NCBI GenBank assembly: GCA_937915825.1
Contig: CALGGT010000099.1
Coordinates: 1-24,401, forward strand
DNA length: 24,401 nt
Direction: 5' to 3'
Source of the DNA: an uncultured Eubacterium sp.
GTDB taxonomy: Bacteria; Bacillota; Clostridia; Lachnospirales; Lachnospiraceae
Within the stretch, counting starts at the first letter, position 1. Each line of letters starts with the position of its first letter. The translations under genes were made by a program, and so were the position numbers. Positions 14,178 to 21,841 of this stretch are shown here, piece by piece. Below the pieces are notes generated by a model. That model ran no database searches. It had not been told where the DNA came from and saw only the letters and a list, made by a program, of their open reading frames with translations.

Positions 14178-16826
14178 ATGAAGGCATATGGATTAAATGA
14201 ATTAAGAACGAAATTTCTGGAATTTTTTAAGGGAAAGGATCATCTGGTCATGGATAGTTTTTCCCTGGTTCCGCAAAATGATAAAAGTCTGTTGTTGATC
14301 AATGCAGGGATGGCGCCGTTAAAACCTTATTTTACCGGACAGGAAGTTCCCCCGAAAACCAGGGTGGCAACCTGCCAGAAATGCATTCGGACCGGTGATA
14401 TTGATAATGTTGGGAAAACCGCCCGTCACGGTACTTTTTTTGAAATGCTGGGAAATTTTTCCTTTGGGGATTATTTTAAGAAAGAAGCCATCGCCTGGTC
14501 CTGGGAGTTTTTAACCGATACATTGGAAATCCCGGCAGACCGGCTTTATCCCTCGGTGTATGAAGAGGATGATGAAGCGTTTGACATTTGGAATCAGGAA
14601 ATCGGCATTGCAGCGGATCGTATTTTCCGCTTTGGAAAGGAAGATAACTTCTGGGAGCACGGAGCCGGGCCTTGCGGACCCTGCTCGGAGATTTATTTCG
14701 ACCGGGGAGCGAAATACGGATGTGGGAAACCCGGATGTACCGTAGGTTGTGATTGTGACCGTTACATTGAGGTATGGAACAATGTATTTACCCAGTTTAA
14801 CAATGATGGAAACGGTCATTATGAGGAACTGGAACATAAGAATATTGATACCGGAATGGGACTGGAACGTCTGGCGACGGTAATGCAGGAAGTGGATTCC
14901 ATCTTTGATGTGGACACCATTAAGGCCATTCGGGATAAGATCTGTTCCTTGGCTAAGGCGTCCTATGGAAGCGATGAGAAGAAAGATATTTCCATTCGTG
15001 TGATCACCGACCACATTCGAAGCGTGACCTTTATGGTATCCGATGGGATCCTGCCCTCCAACGAGGGAAGAGGATATGTCTTGCGTCGTTTGCTGCGTCG
15101 CGCGGCTCGTCATGGAAGATTGTTGGGAATTCAAGGTCAGTTTTTATCCCAGGTTGCGGAAACGGTGATCCAGGAGTCGAAAATCGGCTATCCGGAATTG
15201 GAAGAACGAAAAGATTATATTTTAAAATTGATCACCACGGAGGAAGAATCCTTTAATAAAACCATCGATCAGGGATTGTCCATCCTGAAGGATACCGTGG
15301 AACAATTGAAGAAGGAAAACCAAAAAGTTCTCAACGGAGAGGATGCGTTCCGCCTGTATGATACCTATGGGTTCCCTCTGGATCTTACGGTGGAGATCTT
15401 AGAAGAGCAGGGAATGTCCGTGGATGAAGACGGATTCAAAAAATCCATGGAAGTGCAAAGACAAACCGCAAGGGATGCCCGTGAAGAAACGAACTATATG
15501 GGAAAAGATGTTACCATCTACGAGTCCATTGACACCCATATTACCTGTGAATTTGACGGATATGACATGGACGTTTTGGAAAAAGAATCCGTGATCCGCG
15601 TTTGTACCACGGAAGATGCCCTTGTGAATGAATTGAACGAAGGCATGCAGGGGACGATCCTGGTGGATCAAACTCCTTTTTACGCAACCATGGGTGGTCA
15701 GATCGCGGATACCGGTGTGATCACAGGGGAAGACGCCATCTTCCAGGTAGAAGATACCATTCGTCTCACCGGCGGAAAGATCGGTCATGTGGGAAGGGTT
15801 ACCAAAGGTACCTTCTCGGTTGGTGAAACCGTAAAACTTCTGGTGGATGTTGATCGTCGGAGAGATATCGCCTGCAATCACAGCGCGACCCATTTGCTGC
15901 AGAAGGCTTTAAAACTGGTCTTAGGCGACCATGTACATCAGGCAGGTTCCCTGGTGGAGCCGGATAAATTACGGTTTGACTTTACCCATTTTTCCGGAAT
16001 GACCGCCGAGGAAATTGCCCGGGTGGAGGAAATTGTTAACCGTGAGATCCAAAACCATTTGCCGGTTGAAACGAAGATCATGACCCTGGAGGAAGCAAAG
16101 AAAACCGGTGCCATGGCCTTGTTTGATGAAAAATACGCCGATGTGGTCCGTGTGGTCTGTATGTCGGATTTCAGCATTGAATTATGCGGCGGTACCCATG
16201 TGAAGAATACGGGAGACATTCGTGCCTTTAAGATCGTGTCCGAGGGAGGCATTGCTGCAAATGTACGAAGAATTGAAGCGTTAACCGGAAATGGTCTGAT
16301 GCGTTATTATCAAGAGGCGGATGAGAATCTTAAGAAGAGCGCGGCGCTGTTAAAGAGCAATCCCGCAGAATTAACCGGCCGCATTCAATCTTTGTTGGAG
16401 GAAGTCAAGGCTCTGACCAGAGAAAATGAGCAATTGAAGGCTGCCATCGCGAAGCAGGAAGCTGGAAATGTGGCATCGGAAGCGGTGGAAGTGGCAGGGA
16501 TTCCGGTTCTGATAAAAGAGTTAAAGAATGTGGATCGTAAGGAAATGATGGAATTGGGAGATGCCATGAAACAGGAGCTAAAAGAAGCTTATGTGGTACT
16601 GATCAGTGCCAACGGTGACAACGTAGGCCTTTTGGCAACAGCCACCAAAGGCGCGGTTGAGAAAGGTGCCCATGCTGGGAATCTGATCAAGGAAGTGGCC
16701 GGTGTTGTTGGCGGCGGCGGCGGCGGAAGACCGAATATGGCCCAGGCTGGTGGTAAAAATGTTGCGGCCATTCCGGATGCCCTGGTGAAAGCCGGGGAGA
16801 TCATAAAGCAACAATTACAGGGATAA
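14178..16826 (+). CDS. alaS: Alanyl-tRNA synthetase
   Basis: AlaRS charges tRNA-Ala; it is a class II synthetase with an editing domain. The 882-residue length is typical. The catalytic domain is N-terminal (MKAYGLNELRTKFLEFF, then FTGQEVPPKTRVATCQKCIR and GRGYVLRRLLRRAARHGRLLG). The editing site has HSATH (H568, H572) and CGGTH (C670, H674), the zinc-binding set. The C-terminal DHHA1-type domain ends with a glycine run in GVVGGGGGGRPNMAQAGG, encoded by a GGC-rich stretch near 16711-16730. An AGGAG site 8 nt before the ATG decides the start. No T-box leader lies upstream; the gap to the previous gene is only 53 nt, so it seems to be read from an upstream promoter. Confidence 0.98.
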   Translation: MKAYGLNELRTKFLEFFKGKDHLVMDSFSLVPQNDKSLLLINAGMAPLKPYFTGQEVPPKTRVATCQKCIRTGDIDNVGKTARHGTFFEMLGNFSFGDYFKKEAIAWSWEFLTDTLEIPADRLYPSVYEEDDEAFDIWNQEIGIAADRIFRFGKEDNFWEHGAGPCGPCSEIYFDRGAKYGCGKPGCTVGCDCDRYIEVWNNVFTQFNNDGNGHYEELEHKNIDTGMGLERLATVMQEVDSIFDVDTIKAIRDKICSLAKASYGSDEKKDISIRVITDHIRSVTFMVSDGILPSNEGRGYVLRRLLRRAARHGRLLGIQGQFLSQVAETVIQESKIGYPELEERKDYILKLITTEEESFNKTIDQGLSILKDTVEQLKKENQKVLNGEDAFRLYDTYGFPLDLTVEILEEQGMSVDEDGFKKSMEVQRQTARDAREETNYMGKDVTIYESIDTHITCEFDGYDMDVLEKESVIRVCTTEDALVNELNEGMQGTILVDQTPFYATMGGQIADTGVITGEDAIFQVEDTIRLTGGKIGHVGRVTKGTFSVGETVKLLVDVDRRRDIACNHSATHLLQKALKLVLGDHVHQAGSLVEPDKLRFDFTHFSGMTAEEIARVEEIVNREIQNHLPVETKIMTLEEAKKTGAMALFDEKYADVVRVVCMSDFSIELCGGTHVKNTGDIRAFKIVSEGGIAANVRRIEALTGNGLMRYYQEADENLKKSAALLKSNPAELTGRIQSLLEEVKALTRENEQLKAAIAKQEAGNVASEAVEVAGIPVLIKELKNVDRKEMMELGDAMKQELKEAYVVLISANGDNVGLLATATKGAVEKGAHAGNLIKEVAGVVGGGGGGRPNMAQAGGKNVAAIPDALVKAGEIIKQQLQG

Positions 16827-16888
16827 GCCGGATAAAACGATGAATTGTAATTTTTTTCCCAAAATCCCAACTTTTTTGCGGAAAATGG

Positions 16889-16916
16889 TTGACTTAAATC
16901 TGTTTTATGATATAAT
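16889..16916 (+). promoter_or_regulatory. Strong extended -10 promoter for rpsU
   Basis: TTGACT (16889-16894), a 16-nt spacer and a perfect TATAAT (16911-16916) preceded by TG-N form the best sigma-A promoter in the window. The start is expected near 16923, giving a leader of about 68 nt. The region between alaS and here is AT-rich, with T-runs but no convincing terminator hairpin. Confidence 0.8.
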
Positions 16917-16939
16917 AAACTAGTGTGAAAAAACCCGTA

Positions 16940-16968
16940 CAGTTGTTTTTACGCAAATTCTACAACTG
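16940..16968 (+). promoter_or_regulatory. Hairpin in the rpsU leader
   Basis: CAGTTGT (16940-16946) pairs with ACAACTG (16962-16968) around a 15-nt loop, directly before the purine-rich SD region GGAGGGAGG. It could be a translational control site, as many ribosomal protein leaders are, but no known motif is recognised. Confidence 0.4.
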
Positions 16969-16990
16969 GAGGGAGGTAAGGTGTGATACT

Positions 16991-17167
16991 ATGTCAAATG
17001 TAGTCGTTAAAGAAAACGAATCTTTGGATAGTGCATTGCGCCGCTTCAAGAGAAGCTGTGCGAAAGCCGGAATCCAACAAGAAATTCGTAAAAGAGAGCA
17101 CTACGAAAAGCCAAGTGTCAGACGTAAGAAAAAGTCTGAGGCGGCACGTAAAAGAAAATTCAAGTAA
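16991..17167 (+). CDS. rpsU: 30S ribosomal protein bS21
   Basis: bS21 is a small basic protein of the 30S subunit near the anti-SD end of 16S rRNA. The 58-residue protein is the usual Firmicutes length: MSNVVVKENESLDSALRRFK, then a Lys/Arg-rich tail ending ARKRKFK. The ATG at 16991 has AAGGTG 7 nt upstream, while a second SD-like GGAGG lies 13-14 nt upstream. In-frame starts further upstream would add residues not found in the family. It has its own strong promoter and a strong terminator, so it is probably a single-gene unit. Confidence 0.97.
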   Translation: MSNVVVKENESLDSALRRFKRSCAKAGIQQEIRKREHYEKPSVRRKKKSEAARKRKFK

Positions 17168-17181
17168 GTGCACATATGGAA

Positions 17182-17222
17182 GGCTATGTAGAAGTAAGCA
17201 ATACGTCTGCATAGTCTTTTTT
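17182..17222 (+). terminator. Strong intrinsic terminator of rpsU
   Basis: GGCTATGTAGA (17182-17192) pairs over 11 bp (two wobbles) with TCTGCATAGTC (17206-17216) around a 13-nt loop, followed at once by six T residues. Confidence 0.9.
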
Positions 17223-17289
17223 ACGATAATTGCAAAACATCCTGGGATTGAAAGATCCGAGGTTTAGATTCGTGAGAGGGATTCCAAAT

Positions 17290-18300
17290 ATGAGTCAGAC
17301 GCAGATTGAGATGAGTGTGGACGAAGAGAAAAATGTTTTTGGACAAATGGATGTTCACATGAAGAAGATCGAATCCCGTTTGCAAGTACAGATCCATGCC
17401 AGAGACGGGAAGATCACCATAGAAGGAGACCCCCAAGGGGTGAAAGAGGCGGAAGGAACCATGCAGGAACTGTTAAGCATCAGTCGCAGAGGCATGGAGA
17501 TCACCGATCAAAGTGTGGATTATGCCCTGTCCCTTGTGAAAGAGGAGAAAGAGGAAGAAATACCGGTAGGATCCCTGGGGGAATTGCAAGATCACCCGGT
17601 GGGATTTACCGCGTCGGGGAAGCCTGTAACGCCTAAAACCTTCGGTCAAAAGAAATACGTGGATGCCATTCGGGATCACATGATGGTATTCGGGATCGGT
17701 CCGGCGGGTACGGGAAAGACCTATCTTGCCATGGCCATGGCCATTCGCGCCTTTAAGCAGGAAGAGGTTCAGAAGATCATCTTAACCAGACCTGCGATTG
17801 AAGCCGGTGAGAATCTGGGATTTTTACCGGGAGACCTGCAAAGTAAGATTGATCCCTATTTGCGTCCGTTGTACGATGCGCTGTATCAGATCATGGGAGC
17901 GGAGAATTTTATCAGGAATTCGGAAAAGGGATTGATCGAAGTGGCGCCACTGGCCTACATGCGTGGTCGTACCCTGGACAATGCCTTTATTATCCTGGAT
18001 GAGGCTCAGAATACCACGCCTTCCCAGATGAAGATGTTTCTAACCCGAATCGGTTTTGGTTCCAAGGTGGTGATCACTGGGGATCTTTCTCAGAAGGATC
18101 TGCCGTATCATACGGAATCCGGCTTGGAGCAGGCGTTAATGATCCTAAAGGAGATCGAGGATATCGGGATCTGTACCTTGACGAACCGGGATGTGGTTCG
18201 TCATCCGCTGGTTCAAAAGATCGTAAAAGCTTATGAAAAATACGACGCAAAGGAAAAATACAAAAAAGAACAAAAAAACCGGAGACGAGGACGTTCATGA
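17290..18300 (+). CDS. phoH: PhoH family ATPase
   Basis: PhoH-type proteins are NTPases with a helicase-like core, linked to RNA metabolism; the exact role is unsettled. From the ATG at 17290 the protein has 336 residues. The N-terminal part is a KH-like RNA-binding region (about 15-65, QVQIHARDGKITIEGDPQGV). The ATPase domain has Walker A GPAGTGKT at 137-144 and Walker B FIILDEAQN with D237/E238. The motif VITGDLSQKDLP follows. Start choice: ATG 17290 has GAGAGGG 9 nt upstream; in-frame GTG 17272 (with GAGG) and TTG 17230 are possible but less likely. The stop overlaps the ybeY start by 4 nt. PhoH next to ybeY is a widely conserved pairing, consistent with a joint role in rRNA processing or quality control. 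Confidence 0.93.
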   Translation: MSQTQIEMSVDEEKNVFGQMDVHMKKIESRLQVQIHARDGKITIEGDPQGVKEAEGTMQELLSISRRGMEITDQSVDYALSLVKEEKEEEIPVGSLGELQDHPVGFTASGKPVTPKTFGQKKYVDAIRDHMMVFGIGPAGTGKTYLAMAMAIRAFKQEEVQKIILTRPAIEAGENLGFLPGDLQSKIDPYLRPLYDALYQIMGAENFIRNSEKGLIEVAPLAYMRGRTLDNAFIILDEAQNTTPSQMKMFLTRIGFGSKVVITGDLSQKDLPYHTESGLEQALMILKEIEDIGICTLTNRDVVRHPLVQKIVKAYEKYDAKEKYKKEQKNRRRGRS

Positions 18301-18797
18301 AGATAGAATTCGTAAAAGAATGTGAAGAAAGTCTGGATTTTAACGAAGAAGCCCAGGCACAAAAGGTTTTGGCATTTGTGGAACAATACATGGAAAGCCC
18401 CTATGAAATGTGGGTGAATGTTACATTGGTGGACGATGAGGCCATTCATCAGGCCAATGCCACCTTTCGTCAGGTGGATCGTGAAACCGATGTGCTAAGC
18501 TTTCCCATGGCGGAGTTTGATCAACCGGGGGATTTTCAGGATCCACGATTTTTAGAAACCGCAAATTTCTATCCGGAAAACGGGGAATTGCTCCTGGGGG
18601 ATATTCTGTTAAATGTCAAGGCAGTTAAGAGACAGGCGGTAGAATACGGGCATTCGGTGGAACGGGAATATTCCTTTCTGTTGGTTCACAGTATGCTGCA
18701 TCTTCTGGGATTTGACCACATGGAAGAAGAAGAACGCCTGGTTATGGAAGAAAAACAGCGTGTAATTCTGGATCAGATGGGAATCAAAAGATCGTAG
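18297..18797 (+). CDS. ybeY: Endoribonuclease YbeY (rRNA maturation factor)
   Basis: YbeY is a zinc-dependent RNase implicated in 16S rRNA 3'-end maturation and ribosome quality control. The 166-residue length is typical. The zinc motif is complete: HSMLHLLGFDH with H131, H135 and H141. Upstream family phrases are VNVTLVDDEAIHQANATFR, RETDVLSFPM and LLLGDILL. The start ATG lies inside the ATGA overlap with the phoH stop, which indicates coupled translation. Confidence 0.96.
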   Translation: MKIEFVKECEESLDFNEEAQAQKVLAFVEQYMESPYEMWVNVTLVDDEAIHQANATFRQVDRETDVLSFPMAEFDQPGDFQDPRFLETANFYPENGELLLGDILLNVKAVKRQAVEYGHSVEREYSFLLVHSMLHLLGFDHMEEEERLVMEEKQRVILDQMGIKRS

Positions 18798-18827
18798 GAT
18801 CGTCGTAGATGGGGCAGATGGGAAGAA

Positions 18828-18871
18828 AAGACCGTGAGACCTACCCGCTTCGGTGGGATGTGTACGGTCTT
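18828..18871 (+). other. Two-part stem-loop between ybeY and the DUF3048 gene
   Basis: AAGACCGT (18828-18835) pairs perfectly with ACGGTCTT (18864-18871). Inside it a GC-rich inner hairpin forms around 18840-18858 (ACCCG-CTT-CGGTGG region). No T-tract follows, so it is not a normal intrinsic terminator. It could be an RNA-processing or protein-binding element. Confidence 0.5.
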
Positions 18872-18906
18872 AGTGAATGATATTACCGAAAATGAGGAGG
18901 TATTGT

Positions 18907-19998
18907 ATGAAAAAATTATTCGTAACCTTTGGTGTGTTGGTCTTAGCTTTGGGACTGATGGCATGTGGAAAGAAAAAGACGGAAGAAGTGGCTCAAACAC
19001 CGGCTCCTGTTACAGAAGCTCCCACCGCCACGCCGGAAGTAGAAACCCAGGTTGTGGAAGAAATTCCGGAGGGAATGGTGAAGAGTAAATTAACCGGAGA
19101 ATGGATCACCGAGAAAGTGGCCGAGGAACGTCCCATGGCAATGATGATCAATAACATCGCCTATGCCAACGCCCACCAAAGAGGTACCTCTAAGTTTGAT
19201 ATTTTATACGAAGCGGTAACCGAAGGCGGGATCACCCGTATGATGGGGGTATTCCAGGGGAAGAATAAGATTAAGAAAACCGGCTCGGTGCGAAGTGCCA
19301 GACATTATTATGTATCCTTTGCTTCGGAGTGGGATGCGATCTTTTGTCATTTTGGCCAGACGAAGTATGCCGTTGCCAAGATCAAAAAATTAAAAATGGA
19401 CACCTTAAGCGGCCTGTCTGCCATTGGCCCGGTGGTTTATTGGAGGGATTCCAAGCTGGTTCCGCCTCACAATGTATTTACCGATGGAAAGCATTTGAAA
19501 AAGGGAATGAAGCGTTTAAAATTAAGAGGGAAGGTCAAAGAAGAGAAAATGGCCCAACATTTTGATTTCTACGACGAAGACGAAGAGACAGATCTTTCGG
19601 AAGGCAAGTCGGCCAAGTCGGTTCTGCTTCCATTCTCGGAATATTCCGTATGTACCATGAAATACAAAAACGGAGAATATAAGAAATTCGAGTATGGCAA
19701 GAAACACAAAGATCATGCCAATAACAAGCAATTGTCCTTTAAGAATGTGATCATCCAGATCATAAAGGAAGGAAACATCGATCACAATGGATATCAGCAA
19801 TTATACATTCAGAAGAACCAGGGAAAAGGGTATTATTTAACCAATGGAAAGCGGATCCCCATCACCTGGAAGAAGAATGAGAAAAAACGAACCATGGCTT
19901 ACTACGATGAGAATGGCCAGCTTCTGACCATCAATCCGGGAAAGACCTACATTGCCATGTTCCCGAAAAATCGGAAAGGTCGTATTAAATTTAAATAA
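18907..19998 (+). CDS. DUF3048 (YerB-like) lipoprotein
   Basis: This is a lipid-anchored extracellular protein of the DUF3048/YerB family, of unknown function. Starting at the ATG at 18907 (GAGGAGG about 8 nt upstream), the 363-residue protein has a lipoprotein signal: MKKLF, a hydrophobic stretch and LMAC with Cys20. An upstream in-frame ATG at 18877 would bury the signal, so it is rejected. A Pro/Thr-rich linker follows (to about 60). The family core then shows ERPMAMMINNIAYANAHQRG, FDILYEAVTEGGITRMMGVF and GSVRSARHYYVSFASEWDAI. The C-terminal half is Lys-rich. It precedes a flippase gene by 12 nt, so the two are likely cotranscribed; an envelope role is an inference from this context. Confidence 0.9.
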   Translation: MKKLFVTFGVLVLALGLMACGKKKTEEVAQTPAPVTEAPTATPEVETQVVEEIPEGMVKSKLTGEWITEKVAEERPMAMMINNIAYANAHQRGTSKFDILYEAVTEGGITRMMGVFQGKNKIKKTGSVRSARHYYVSFASEWDAIFCHFGQTKYAVAKIKKLKMDTLSGLSAIGPVVYWRDSKLVPPHNVFTDGKHLKKGMKRLKLRGKVKEEKMAQHFDFYDEDEETDLSEGKSAKSVLLPFSEYSVCTMKYKNGEYKKFEYGKKHKDHANNKQLSFKNVIIQIIKEGNIDHNGYQQLYIQKNQGKGYYLTNGKRIPITWKKNEKKRTMAYYDENGQLLTINPGKTYIAMFPKNRKGRIKFK

Positions 19999-20010
19999 AG
20001 GTTTTGGGTT

Positions 20011-21684
20011 ATGAGTACGAGAACGTCGGAACGACAAAAGAATAATAACTTTATTAAACAGGGAAGCATCTTAGCGGCTGCTTCCCTTATCGTGCGTATG
20101 ATCGGTATGGTTTACCGGATTCCTATGTCCAATATCTTAGGGGAAGAAGGAAATGGAATTTACGCCGTGGCCTTTGATATTTATGACATTGTCCTGATCA
20201 TATCTTCCTATAGCCTGCCCCTGGCTCTATCCAAGATCATCAGCGCACAAAACAGTGAGAAACAATATAAGAATACGGGTCGCACGTTTCGATGCGCTCT
20301 GACCTTTGCGCTGGTCAGCGGCGGGGCTTTTGGGATTTTGCTTTTTGCGTTTGCGGAGATCATCGAGAAGAACGTCTATGCCCAATACATCGGGGTGCAT
20401 ATTCCTTTGCGGATTTTAGCGCCTACGATCTTTCTGGTGGCGTTGTTAGGCGTTTTCCGAGGGTTTTTCCAAGGTAAGAGTACCATGATCCCTACGGCGG
20501 TATCCCAGGTGATCGAACAGGTGGTCAATGCTTTTGTCAGCGTATTTGCGGCCTATACCTTTATGAAGGTTCATAAAGGGAGTCCGGAACAAAGCGCATG
20601 GGGAGCTGCCGGCGGAACCATGGGAACCTGCTTAGGCGCCCTGTCGGCTCTGTTAATGGTCATGGCGGTGTATGTTCTGTACCGCCCGGTGCAAAAACGT
20701 CTGGAACGAAGAGATACCCATCGCAGCATGTATCCGGCTTCTCATATTTACCGGATCCTGTTTTTAACCATCTTGCCCATTATCCTGAGTCAGACCGTCT
20801 ATCAGATCAGTGGTTTGATCGATTATTACCTGTTTGGAAAATTAATGGCATATAAGGATGTGGACCCCTTAACGATTAAATCTCTGGTAGGGGTTTACAG
20901 TTCGAAATACCGTCTGTTATGCAGTGTGCCCATTGCGATTTCCACTTCCATGGCGTCGTCGATGATTCCGGCCGCGGTGTCCGCGTTCACACAAAAAGAT
21001 GATCAGACCCTGAATGCCAATATTTTATCCGGTATTAAGTTCAATATGATCATTGCCTTTCCCTGTGCCATTGGATATATGGTGTTGGGACAGCCCATCA
21101 TTCGTTTATTATTCCCTTCTTCGGATTACGTACTGGGGGGATATCTTATGTTATCCGGTTCCTTTGCGGTGGTGTTCTACGCCATTTCCAATGTAACCGG
21201 CGGAGCGCTGCAGAGCATTGATAAAATGAGCCTGCCGGTGATTCACTCAGCGATCTCCCTGGTGATCCATGTGATCATTTTGGCGGGATTCCTCAGATTT
21301 ACCAATGTAGGGATCTTTGCTTTGATCATTGGGAATGTAACCTTCCCCATTGTGGTGTCGGTTTTAAATATCATGGCTTTGTATCGGTATTTACATCATT
21401 TTCATATGGATTTTATGAAAACCTTTTTCATCCCCTTGTCCGCCTCCTTGTGGATGGCCATTGTATCGTTTCTGTGTTTCTTCTCATTCAGAAAGCTGTT
21501 CTCCTTATGTACCGGAGATTACGTTGCCAATGCTTTATCCCTTATGATCACCCTTTTGGTGGCGGTGGTGATGTATTTTGTTGTATTCCTCTTACTAAAG
21601 GGAATGACAAAAGAAGAGATGTACCAATTCCCCATGGGAAGAAAAATGTATGTGATGGCAAGACGCATGAAGCTTATGAAATAG
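20011..21684 (+). CDS. MurJ/SpoVB-type polysaccharide or lipid II flippase
   Basis: This is a multi-pass membrane transporter of the MOP superfamily (COG2244). The group includes B. subtilis YtgP, a lipid II flippase, and SpoVB of sporulation. The 557-residue protein has about 14 hydrophobic spans, with FIKQGSILAAASLIVRMIGM, YRIPMSNILGEEGNGIY and SLPLALSKIISAQ near the N-terminus, all typical of the YtgP/SpoVB branch. The SD is weak (AAAGG about 9 nt before the ATG), and the gap from the upstream lipoprotein is only 12 nt. A strong terminator follows. Lipid II export is the most likely role, but another undecaprenyl-linked glycan could be the substrate. I cannot tell MurJ from SpoVB by eye. 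Confidence 0.88.
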   Translation: MSTRTSERQKNNNFIKQGSILAAASLIVRMIGMVYRIPMSNILGEEGNGIYAVAFDIYDIVLIISSYSLPLALSKIISAQNSEKQYKNTGRTFRCALTFALVSGGAFGILLFAFAEIIEKNVYAQYIGVHIPLRILAPTIFLVALLGVFRGFFQGKSTMIPTAVSQVIEQVVNAFVSVFAAYTFMKVHKGSPEQSAWGAAGGTMGTCLGALSALLMVMAVYVLYRPVQKRLERRDTHRSMYPASHIYRILFLTILPIILSQTVYQISGLIDYYLFGKLMAYKDVDPLTIKSLVGVYSSKYRLLCSVPIAISTSMASSMIPAAVSAFTQKDDQTLNANILSGIKFNMIIAFPCAIGYMVLGQPIIRLLFPSSDYVLGGYLMLSGSFAVVFYAISNVTGGALQSIDKMSLPVIHSAISLVIHVIILAGFLRFTNVGIFALIIGNVTFPIVVSVLNIMALYRYLHHFHMDFMKTFFIPLSASLWMAIVSFLCFFSFRKLFSLCTGDYVANALSLMITLLVAVVMYFVVFLLLKGMTKEEMYQFPMGRKMYVMARRMKLMK

Positions 21685-21739
21685 CAGTCATTGATAAAAT
21701 AGTAGTCCGTGATGCCGAAAAAAGAATATTAAGAAATAA

Positions 21740-21779
21740 AAAAGGTTGCAAGCCATTGGATGTTGGCTTGCAACCTTTT
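21740..21779. terminator. Bidirectional terminator between the flippase gene and glnA
   Basis: A perfect 15-bp stem (21740-21754 with 21765-21779) has a 10-nt loop. Its core is GGTTGCAAGCC, flanked by A-runs on the left and T-runs on the right, so it can stop transcripts from both directions. It lies midway between the two convergent genes. Confidence 0.92.
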
Positions 21780-21841
21780 ATGTTTTCGTTCGATCCGACC
21801 TCCGGAAAACTTCCGGATGAGCCGGGCGATGAACCTTCCGA

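Noticed and set aside
16711..16730. GGC-rich run as a repeat element
   Set aside because: It encodes the conserved glycine run of the AlaRS C-terminal domain.
16827..16888. Terminator after alaS in the T-rich stretch
   Set aside because: T-runs are present, but the only stem near 16837-16848 is 4 bp with a wobble, too weak to call.
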